Below, piece by piece: positions 1 to 10,900 of a DNA stretch of 64,000 bases. The DNA comes from Bacteroidota bacterium (GTDB lineage: Bacteria; Bacteroidota; Bacteroidia; JAFLBG01). The stretch lies in NCBI GenBank assembly GCA_017303975.1, contig JAFLBG010000001.1:155988-219987 (forward strand), written 5' to 3'. The position numbers were made by a program, and so were the translations under genes. The notes below the pieces were generated by a model. That model saw only the letters and a program-made list of their open reading frames with translations, ran no database searches and had not been told where the DNA came from. Within the stretch, counting starts at the first letter, position 1, and the number at the start of each line of letters is the position of its first letter.

Positions 1-999
1 ATCCGGTATGTCTAAAGGCGATTGCGTGCAGAAAAATATTCCTACACCTTTCGAACGAATCAAACGAATAATTTGTTCAATTTGATTTAGAAAAGCAGGA
101 GACGAATTGTTAAATAATAAATGTGCTTCATCAAAGAAGAAAACCAATTTAGGTTTTTCTAAATCGCCCACCTCTGGTAGTGTTTGGTATATTTCTACCA
201 ATAAGCTTAGCAGAAAAGTAGAGTAGAGTACAGGCTTGTCTTGAGCGTCAGAAATATTCAATAGGCTTACAACGCCCATTCCGTCTACCTTTTCAAAAAA
301 ATCGGAAATATCAAATGAGGGTTCGCCAAAAATGGTCGAAACTCCTTGCTGTTCGAGCGATACAATTTTTCGTAAGATAGTGCTTGCCGTAGAAGTAGAT
401 ATTTTACCATACTCTTCTTTTATTTCTTTAGCGCCATCGCCTTCTGCTAAATAGTTAAGTGTTTTTTTTATGTCTGCTAAATCCAACAGCGGAAGATTTT
501 TGTCGTCTGCATATTTATACAATACCGTCAAGGCGCCTGTTTGTGTGTCATTCAGCTCCAATATTTTTGATAGCAACAATGGGCCAATTTCTATACTTGT
601 GGCTCTTACTTGTGCTCCTCGTTTTCCGGTTAAAGATAGCAGCTCAACAGGAAATGCTTTGTTGGTGTAGGGTACAGACAATGCGTGTATTCGTTCCTTT
701 ATTTTTTCCGTAAGTATGCCTTCTTTCGCCATGCCCGATAAATCGCCTTTTACATCCAATAAAAAAACAGGAACACCCGCATCAGATAGTTGTTCTGCCA
801 ATAATTGTAATGTGCGTGTTTTTCCCGTTCCTGTTGCCCCCGCCACCAAACCATGTCTGGTAAACATTTTTAGCGGTATCGAAACTTTGGCATCTCCAAT
901 AATTTCATCGTTAAAAACGCCCGCTCCTAAATAGATAGAAGTTGAACTAAAAGAATAATTAGATTGTATATTTTTTATGTACGTGTTTTTGTCTGACAT
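1..999 (-). CDS. HerA-like P-loop ATPase (DUF853 family), C-terminus beyond window
   Basis: The reading frame starts at an ATG at 999 and is still open at base 1, so 333 N-terminal codons are present and the C-terminus is missing. Residues 54-61 are a Walker A motif (GATGTGKT). A Walker B stretch ending FFFDEAH lies about 50 residues before the edge, followed by FFCTQSPLDIPD, a sensor-like segment typical of the HerA/DUF853 family. Family members are hexameric DNA-translocase-like ATPases; the cellular role of the DUF853 branch is poorly defined. The gene is divergent from the START-domain gene, with 150 bases between the two starts. The family call is firm, the role is not. Confidence 0.85.
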   Translation of the reverse strand, partial: MSDKNTYIKNIQSNYSFSSTSIYLGAGVFNDEIIGDAKVSIPLKMFTRHGLVAGATGTGKTRTLQLLAEQLSDAGVPVFLLDVKGDLSGMAKEGILTEKIKERIHALSVPYTNKAFPVELLSLTGKRGAQVRATSIEIGPLLLSKILELNDTQTGALTVLYKYADDKNLPLLDLADIKKTLNYLAEGDGAKEIKEEYGKISTSTASTILRKIVSLEQQGVSTIFGEPSFDISDFFEKVDGMGVVSLLNISDAQDKPVLYSTFLLSLLVEIYQTLPEVGDLEKPKLVFFFDEAHLLFNNSSPAFLNQIEQIIRLIRSKGVGIFFCTQSPLDIPD

Positions 1000-1149
1000 T
1001 TTTTGTGGTTTTAGTTCCCCTCACTTTTAAGATAATTATAAATACAATATAACACGTGGTTGTGTGTGTTTTTATTTTCAATTAGAGACTAGATACTTAC
1101 CAAATTTTGCTCGTATAACCCCGTTTTTACGTAACTTACAGTCAATACA

Positions 1150-1812
1150 ATGATCACATTTTTTAAAACATACTTTTTATTTTTTTTACTTGTTGCATCT
1201 GTTTCAATGAGTGTTGCCCAAACTAGCGCACCGTGGAAACATATGTATGAAAAGGATAATATAACAGTGTATTACCGAAAATCCCCCGAATCATCCATAC
1301 ATGAACTTAAACTAACAACTACCGTAAACGCATCTCTTTCATCGGTTGTACATTTGTTGCAAGATGTAAAAGCCTATCCGGAATGGGTATATAGAACAGT
1401 TAGTGCACACGAAATAAAAGAAATAAGCCCTAGAGAGACATATTACTATGTGGTTTCCGATTTTCCTTGGCCTTTAACTAATAGGGATTATGTGGCTCAC
1501 AATAAGCTTTCTCAGGATAAAAAAACAAAAATTGTTACTTCTAATTCTGTAGCCAGTCCTACTGTTCTGACGGAGAAAAAAGAGTTTGTACGGATAAAAG
1601 AGATGAAAACAGAATGGAAATTTACGCCACTTTCTAATGGGTTTGTTAATGTTACTTATACTCTACAAAGCAATCCTGGCGGCAATTTGCCAGATTGGTT
1701 AATAAACCTAGCCGTGGATAAAGGACCGTACGAAACCTTACTGAAATTTAAAGCGTTGTTGCAAGAAGAAAAATACAGGAAAGTGAAGGTTGCTTACATT
1801 CAAGATATATAG
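1150..1812 (+). CDS. Secreted START-domain (SRPBCC fold) protein
   Basis: This 220-residue protein has a cleavable-looking signal peptide (residues 1-23, ending SVAQ). The remainder reads as one START/SRPBCC lipid-binding domain: a VYYRKSP strand early, the YPEWVYR helix-grip segment, and a C-terminal helix PYETLLKFKALL. Such proteins hold a hydrophobic ligand in a deep cavity, and the signal peptide places it in the periplasm or beyond. No ligand can be inferred. It stands alone between the HerA-like gene and the adhesin. No convincing TAnnTTTG element precedes it. Confidence 0.75.
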   Translation: MITFFKTYFLFFLLVASVSMSVAQTSAPWKHMYEKDNITVYYRKSPESSIHELKLTTTVNASLSSVVHLLQDVKAYPEWVYRTVSAHEIKEISPRETYYYVVSDFPWPLTNRDYVAHNKLSQDKKTKIVTSNSVASPTVLTEKKEFVRIKEMKTEWKFTPLSNGFVNVTYTLQSNPGGNLPDWLINLAVDKGPYETLLKFKALLQEEKYRKVKVAYIQDI

Positions 1813-1986
1813 TCGCAGAGCCTTAAAAAGTAATACCTTAAAATCGTAACCTGCCAATAGTAATTAACGTTCAAGTCTTAATAAAACCCTCCTTTAAAAC
1901 TTTGTAATACGATTTTTTTCGCTTACTTTGAGAGATTGTTAATATCATTTAAAAGATAATTTCTGTAAATAATTTATAAAATTAAT

Positions 1987-4900
1987 ATGTACTTGATGAG
2001 AAGAGTTTTACTAACCATTTTTGTTTTGGTAAGTATAGTAAACAAAGGTATTTCCGAGAATTTGTTTTGGATTGGCGGTTCAGGCAATTGGAATGATACC
2101 AAACATTGGTCGTTGTCAAGCGGAGGTGTTTCTGCAGCAATGTTTCCGACAAATTCGGATAACGTTATTTTTGATAAAAAATCAACCACAACACAAGGCG
2201 ATTTTGTAGTAACGATCAATACAGATGCGGTTTGTAATGACATTACAATAAAGGAAGAAGCTTCCGGACTTACATTAAAAGGAGGCTCTTCTGTTAAGTT
2301 AAGTGTTTTGGGCGCATTTCAGAGCTACGCATCTACCGTTACGAATGATTTTTCAGGAACAATTAGTTTAAACAAAGCAAAACTAAAGTCCTTTACATCT
2401 AAAGGGTTTGTTTTTGGAGCAAAAACTATTTTTGAAGGAGGAGGCTTGAACCCTCTTGCTCCTGTGGTTACAGTTACTGTAACAAATGCTACGTGTAAAA
2501 GTTCTTGTAACGGAACAGCAACTGCGATTGTTTCTGGAGGTTCTGGAAGTTATGCATACACTTGGCAAGGAACAGGTCAAGTAGCCGCAACCGCTACGGG
2601 CTTGTGTGCGGGTACTTATATTGTTACTGTCACAGATTTAGTAAGCAGCGAAACAGGAATTGGAGTTGGTTCTATTTCCGAGCCATCTGCTATTGTTGTG
2701 CCATTCTTTAGTAATACCCATGTAACATGTAATGGTCTGTGTAATGGGTCTTCTACTCCTGTTTTAGGTGGTGGTACTCCTGGATATACCTTTGTTTGGT
2801 CGCCTGGAGGGCAAACCGGATCTACCGCTACAGGTTTGTGTGCCGCAACGTACACCCTATTAGTTACAGATGCCAATACATGTACCTCAACATTTACAAC
2901 CACCATAACTCAGCCCAACACATTAGTTGCTAATGGAAATACAAAAAACATATCGTGTAATGGTGTTTGTACGGGTAGTGTTGGTGTAGCACCAACAGGC
3001 GGAACAACTCCTTATACCTATTCTTGGTCAACGGGCTTAACCAGCACTACTGTTAATGGGCTTACCGCCTTATGTGCAAATACATACAGTGTTGTTGTGC
3101 GCGACAGTAAAGGTTGTACAGCTTCTTACTCTGGAACTGTTTCCGAGCCTTCTGTATTATCTGTAGGAACTAGTTCTACCAACGTATCGTGTGGAGGTTT
3201 GTGTGATGGTGTTGCAAATGCAAACGGGGTGGGTGGTACATTGCCATACACGTATGCGTGGTCTAATAGCGGGGCTGTAGCTTCTGTTTCCGGTCTTTGT
3301 GCTGCGGCATATACCGTTACTGTTACCGATGGTGGTAGTTGTACGAAAACAGCTACCGTAACAATTACTCAACCCCTTACTCTTACTGTTTCTCCTACTC
3401 AAACTCCTGTTACATGTTTTAATCTTTGTAATGGCGCAGCTGCTGCCGGAGCCTCGGGAGGAACATCTCCTTATTCCTATGTTTGGTCTAATACACAAAC
3501 AGATGCGTCTGCTACAGCACTTTGTGCAAATACCTATACGGTAGTAGTTACCGATTTTAATCTTTGTACAACCACCGGAACTATTACAGTAACACAGCCT
3601 AATGTGCTTGGTGTTACTACAACATCGGCTAATGTGGCTTGTAATGCGGTTTGTACCGGTTCGGCTTCTGCAACAGGTAGCGGGGGGACATTGCCATATA
3701 CCTACGCTTGGTCTAATGCTGCAACTTCAGCAGCAATTGGTAGTTTGTGTGCGTCAAACTATACAATTACTGTAACAGATGGAAACAGCTGCTCTGTAAC
3801 ATCTACGCTTTCTATTTCTGAACCTACTGCATTATCAGGTAATCCAAGCTCTGTGAGTACCAGTTGTAGTGGGGCTTGCGATGGTTCCGCTTCTATTGCG
3901 CCTTCAGGAGGAACAACCCCTTATACGTATGCTTGGTCTAACAGTGCTGTTACTTCAGGTATTAATAATGTTTGTGCGGCAAACTATACCGTTGTTGTAA
4001 CAGATGCTAGTAGCTGTTCAATCACAAGAACTGTTAATGTAATTGAACCCAACACGTTAAATTTAAGTATTGCGACAAATACCGCATCTTGTAATGCAGG
4101 ATGTAACGGTACTGCTGCTGTTACCGTTTTGGGTGGAACAGCCCCTTATACCTATGCTTGGAGCAATGCTGCAACTGGAAATAGTGTTACCGGTTTGTGT
4201 GCAGGTACGTATACTGTTGTTGTTACTGACGCAGGTCTTTGCTCAAAAACAGAAACCGTAAGTATTGCGCAGCCTGTTGCAATTAGCTCTACACTTACAT
4301 CTACCGATGTGCTTTGTTTTAGCCAAGCCAATGGAGAGATTGATGCCGAAATAAGTGGAGGTACAACACCTTACAATTATTCTTGGTCGCCCGGGGGACA
4401 AACAACGCAGGATTTAACGGGATTGACTGCGGGAACCTATACACTTTCTATTACAGATGGTAATTTGTGTCCTTATACAGAAACGGTTACTGTTTCACAA
4501 CCCAATGTGTTAAGCATAAATCCATCAATTACAAATGTTACTTGCTCTGGAGATTGTGATGGAACAGCTACTGCGAATGCTTTAGGTGGAACTACCCCTT
4601 ATTCCTATGCTTGGTCCACAGGAGATGTAACTGCCTCCGTAAGTGATCTTTGTGCCGGCAGTTATACTTTATCTGTTTTAGATGATAATAATTGTCCAGC
4701 AGTTCAAACTTTTTCAGTTTCACAGCCTACGGTATTGTCGGCTCAAATAACAGGAAGTACACCAACTTGTGCGTTGTGTAACGGTACCGCAACCGGTTTT
4801 GCTAGTGGCGGCACAGCTCCATATAATTATTTGTGGTCAGATGGACAAACTACTCTTGTCGCGACAGGCTTGTGTATTGGCAGCTACACATTTACGGCAA

Positions 4901-7900
4901 CAGATTTTAATTTGTGTGTTGCTACAGCTACCGTAGACATTGTTCAAACAGTTAATATTGCAATAAATGTTTCTGCTCCTAATATTTCGTGTTTCGGAGC
5001 TTGTGATGGAATTGCTACAGCCACTCCTTCGGGCGGGAATGCACCATACACCTACTCTTGGAGTACCAACGAAACCGCTGCAACAATTTCTAATTTATGT
5101 GCTGGCACATATACAATAGAAGTTAATGACTCTCAACTTTGTTTTAATACCGCAACTGTAACCCTTACAGAGCCTGCTATTCTTGCATTCTCATCTGCAA
5201 CCAGTTCTGATATTTCTTGTTTTGGTGCAGATGATGGAGATGCGGCTGTAGCTGTAACTGGCGGAACAACCCCTTATACCTATGCGTGGTTGCCCGGTGG
5301 AGAAACTACATCAAGTTTAACTGGCCTTTCCGCTGGAACTTATACTATTGATGTACGTGATGTTAACGGATGTACTATTCAACAAACTTTCATTATAACC
5401 GAACCTACCCAAATTGTCTCTAATTATACTGTTACAACGCCTCCAAATTGTTCATTAAGTGATGGTAATGTAGCTACCACTCCTTCGGGTGGAACATTGC
5501 CTTATACATATGTATGGAGCAATGCTGCTACTACACAGAATTTGAGTAATGTTGCGGCAGGAACATACTCTCTTACAATTACGGATGGTTCAGGTTGTTC
5601 TACGTCCGAATTGGTAAATGTTGCAAACATAACCGGTCCAACTATAACTACATTTTCTAGCAATATAAGCTGTAATGGGTTGTCGGATGGTGTTGTTGGG
5701 GTTACTCCGGCCGGAGGGGCTTTCCCATATACTTATTCCTGGTTAGTTATTGGGAATACCACAGATTTTGTAAGCAATCTTCCTCAGGGCACCTATACCT
5801 CAAGAGTAGATGATAATATTGGTTGTATCGTGTTTACAAATATTACGATTACAGAGCCCGCACAACTTGTTTCTGATGCAGTATATTCGGATGTTACCTG
5901 TAATGCTCTTTGCAACGGTACTGCAAACGTAACTGCTACTGGCGGAACAGCTCCTTACACATATGTTTGGTCTTCGGGTGGATATACAACAGGAAACATT
6001 ACAACTTTATGTGCAAACTCTTACACGGTTGTAGTTACAGATGCCAACAATTGCAGTGACACGGAGGTGTTTACAATTACAGAGCCTACCGTACTTACAT
6101 CAACTCTTACCTATAATGACATTGTTTGTTTTGGTCAGTGTAATGGTGGTGCTACAGCTAATCCAGCTGGAGGGATTACACCTTATACATATGCGTGGAG
6201 TACAGGTGCTGTAATAAGTTCGATTACTAACTTGTGTGCAAATACCTATTCCTTGGTTATAACAGATGATAATAATTGTAGTATTACAAATACTGTTGTT
6301 ATTGTTGAGCCACCATTATTAACAACCACACTTACATCAACCAATATAACTTGTAATGCTTATTGCGATGGAACTGCAAGTGTTGCTGTTAATGGTGGTA
6401 CTGGAGCCTATACATATGCTTGGTCTCCGGGTGGAGAAACAATTGACGCACTTTCTGCATTATGCCCAGGAACATATATAATAAATGTAACCGATGCCAA
6501 TAGTTGCGCATCTACAAAAACAGTTTCTATTACCGAGCCAAATGCACTTGCAATAGGATTAACGACTACCAGTGTGAGTTGCAATAGTATTTGCAGTGGG
6601 GTAGCTAATTCGTTAGCCACAGGAGGAACAGCACCGTATACCTATGCTTGGTCAACAGGTGCTTCAATATCAAGTATTACAGGATTGTGTGCCGGATCTT
6701 ATACGATATCACTTACAGATACGAATATGTGTTCTGTTGCCCAAATATTTACAATTGATCAGCCTACACCATTATTAGCTAATGCACTCAATGTAGCGCC
6801 TGCATGTTTTGGCAGTTGTGATGCTGTTGTTTTTGCTAGTCCTGTTGGTGGAACAACTCCTTATACCTACAATTGGCAACCGGGAGGACAACTTACTCCT
6901 GCAGTATTAAATCAATGTTCAGGAACTTATACTGTAACAGTAACTGATAGAAATGGCTGTTCTGATGTGAAAACGACTACAGTAACCGACCCACAACAAA
7001 TAACGATTTTAACAGCCCAATCTCCACCTAATTGTGGTTCGTCAAATGGGTCAATAACAGTAACTCCAGTAACAGGGGTAGGTCCTTATATATACCAATG
7101 GTCGCCAAGTGGGCAAACTTCAGCCGCAGCAACAGGTTTGGCAGCAGGTATTTATACATTAACGGTAACAGATATAATTTCTTGTCAAGAAACATTTACT
7201 ATCACACTCAACAACAATGGCGGTCCTACTGGCGAAACAGTTACAGTGGTTGATGCGCTTTGCTTTGGAAATTGCGATGGGTCAATTAGTGTAAGCCCTG
7301 TTGGAGGAACTACGCCTTATACCTATAGTTGGACAGATGGTCAGACAAACGCTTTGGCTACCGGATTGTGCATGGGAACTTACATTTTAGAAGTAAAAGA
7401 TGCAAGCAATTGTATTCGTTTTGTAACTGATGAGGTAGATGAACCGGATCAAATTGATTTTGGGGCAACAATTACTAATGCAACTTGTGGTGGAATATGC
7501 GATGGAGACATTTCTCTTGCTCCTTCAGGTGGAACCGGTGCTTATACCTATTTATGGAGCAATGCTGAGACAACAGCTCAGATTACCGCTCTATGCGGAG
7601 GTTCTTATACCATAACGCTTACAGACGACAATGCGTGTGAATATTCAAATACACTTACCGTAAATCAAAATATTACAATTGCGATTAGTCATACCGTTAC
7701 CAATTCATCATGCAATGGCAGTTGTACAGGTACCGCTAATTTTTCTGCGAGTGGAGGAAGTGGTGCATATAGCTATTTGTGGCAGCCGGGTGGATTTACA
7801 AGTACCAGTCTTACCGGATTATGTTCCGGTACTTATACCATAACAGCAACAGACACTTTGGGTTGTTTTGGAACAACTACTGTTCAAATAGCAGAACCAA

Positions 7901-10900
7901 CTTCACTTTCTGCAGCTACCAATTCTGTGGCCCCAACTTGTAATCAATGTGATGGGCAAGCTTCTTTAGTTCCAAGCGGAGGAACAGCACCATATACATA
8001 TGTGTGGGGAGTTGGCGGAACAGATTCATTAGTTACTGGACTATGTGCAGGAATGATTACCTATACCGTTTACGATTCTTTTAGTTGCAACACTTCTGGA
8101 TCTTTTGTATTAAACAATAATGGTGGTCCAACAGGAGAAACTTTTGTTACCACAAGTGTAACTTGTTTTGGAGCTTGTGATGGAACAGCTTCCATAACAC
8201 CTATAGGTGGAATTTCACCATATACTTATAGTTGGTCAACCGGAGAAACAAGCAGTGTTGCAAATGGCTTGTGTGGCGGAGTGCATTCAGTTCAAGTAAC
8301 GGATTCGTTAGGTTGTGTTAGAACCACAACGGTTTCTATTGATGAGCCGACTCAATTAGCAGCTACACCTGTTGTAACCGATGCTACTTGCGGCTTGTGC
8401 GATGGTGTAATTGCTGTTAGTCCTACTGGTGGAACTACACCTTATACATTTGCATGGAATACCGCTTCTACCGCCAGCTCTGTATCTGCGCTTTGTGTAG
8501 GTATTTATACTGTTGTTGTTACAGATGCAAACAATTGTTCTCAAACACTTAATGTTCCTGTTTCTAATCCTAATGGTCCGGCTATTGGTTTAACCACTAC
8601 CTCTGTAACCTGTTTTGGATTTTGTGATGGAACGGCTATTTCGGCAGCATCCGGAGCTACACCTCCTTATACCTACTTGTGGAGTAATGCTTCTACAGAT
8701 ACATCAATTACAGGTCTTTGTGCAGGTAATTACAATATACAATTATCAGATAATGCGGGCTGTGTATCCATACAGTTGTTCACGGTTTCTGCTCCGGCTG
8801 TTGTTTCGGGTAATGCCTCAAATACAACCCCTACTTGTTTTGGAAATTGTGATGGAGCTATTGTTATGTCAGGAACCGGTGGTATTTCTCCTTATTCTTA
8901 TTTGTGGAATACAACAGAAACCACTTCTTCTATTTCTGCGCTATGTGCCGGAAACTATACTGTAACAATAACCGATTTTAATGGATGTTCAACAGATGTT
9001 GTTACTACACTAACTCCACCGGCTGTATTAACTGTCACCAATACGGTAACAAATCCGGGTTGTGGTTTGTGTGATGGAGTTGTTACTTTAAGTCCATTGG
9101 GCGGATCTTCTCCGTATACATTTAATTGGAGTAATGGTCAAACAGGTCAATCAATAACTGGAGTTTGTGCAGGGTCTATAAGTTATACAGTTCAAGACGC
9201 AAATAGTTGTACACAGAGTGGTGTAATTGTAATTAATAGTAGCAATGGTCCTACAGGAGAAACCATTACAACAACATCTGTAACTTGCTTTGGATTGTGT
9301 AATGGAGTTGCAAGTATAACACCTATAGGTGGAACAGCACCATACACCTACGATTGGGGCGGAGGGCAAACAGGACAAACAATAAGTGGATTGTGCGTTG
9401 GAGATTATTCTGTACAAATTACAGATGGACAGAGTTGCGTAAGAACAGCCACTCTACAAATACTAGAACCTAGTGTGCTTGCTACAACGTCTGTTGTAAC
9501 AGATGCAACGTGTGGATTGTGTGATGGAGGAATATCGGTTACACCAAATGGTGGTACTTCTCCATACACGTATTTATGGGATGATGGGTCAACCAACAAT
9601 AATGTTTCTCTTTTGTGTATTGGTGTCTATACCGTTACGGTTAGAGATGCCAACAATTGTTCTCAAACCTCTAGCATACCTGTATCTAACCCTAATGGAC
9701 CTTCGTTAACATTAACAACTACCAGTGTAAATTGTTATGGTGCTTGTACTGGGTCTGCTACAGCAATAGTTAGCGGAGTAATGGGGCCTTATACATATTC
9801 TTGGAGCAATTCCAACACAACAGATACGCTTATTACAAATGTATGTGGAGGAAATTACAGTATTAAAGTTTCGGATAACTTGGGATGTGCGACCATAAAT
9901 GTATTTACAATAGATGAGCCTGCTCAGTTTATAGAAAACGCAACTATTACAAGCCCAACTTGTGGTCAGTGCAACGGTTTAATAACGTTAGCTCCAACCG
10001 GAGGTACTCTTCCAATTTCATATCAGTGGAATACAGGAGATACCATTACTACCGTAAGTAATGTATGTGCAGGTGCTTATAATTTGCTAGTTACCGATGG
10101 AAACAACTGTACTAAATCTATAACATATCCCGTTAGCAATACCGGAGGACCAACCGGAGAAACTATTACAACAACTAGCGTAAGTTGCTTTGGACAATGT
10201 ACCGGTACTGCTACCGTAACACCGGTTGGTGGTACAGCTCCTTACACATACTTATGGTTAGTGCTAGGTAATACAACAAACAGTGTAACTGGTTTATGTG
10301 CTGATGACTATTACATACAAGTATCAGATGCAAATAGTTGTATCAGAACAACCTCGTTATCAATTGCGGAACCACCTACATTTACAATAAATCCTACCGT
10401 GGTGGCTCCAACTTGCGGTGTGTGTGACGGTGTTATTACACTAAACCCAACCGGAGGTACAAGCCCATACACATTTAGTTGGAATACGGGCGATGTTACA
10501 GCCGCTGTTTCTAATCTATGTGCCGGAAATTATAGTGTTACTGTTTCGGATGTTACAGGGTGTCCAACCGCCTACCAAGTAGCATTAAACAACCCGGGTA
10601 TTTCGGTTGCTGTTATTACAACAAGCGTTAGCTGTTTTGGTGTGTGCGATGGAACTGCAACCTCCATAGTTACAGGAACAAATACACCATTTACCTACAG
10701 TTGGAATAATGGTGATACCAATGCTAATACAACCGGATTGTGCGATGGAAATTATTCTATGCAGGTAACCGATAATATTGGTTGTATTGCGGTAACGTCT
10801 TTCTCTATTGATTTTCCATTACCTGTGGCAGCAAACCTGCCTATAACAACCAATCCAACTTGTTTTGGAGATTGCGATGGAAATGTGAATATAATTGCTA

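Noticed and set aside
459-934. Plus-strand open frames at 459-713, 470-670 and 716-934
   Set aside because: They lie opposite the HerA-like ATPase, whose Walker motifs are on the minus strand.
3157-3498. Antisense and alternative-frame open frames within the adhesin (for example 3157-3498, 9151-9417, 8615-8965)
   Set aside because: They are low-complexity shadows of the Thr/Ser/Cys-rich repeats, with no start context or recognisable domain.
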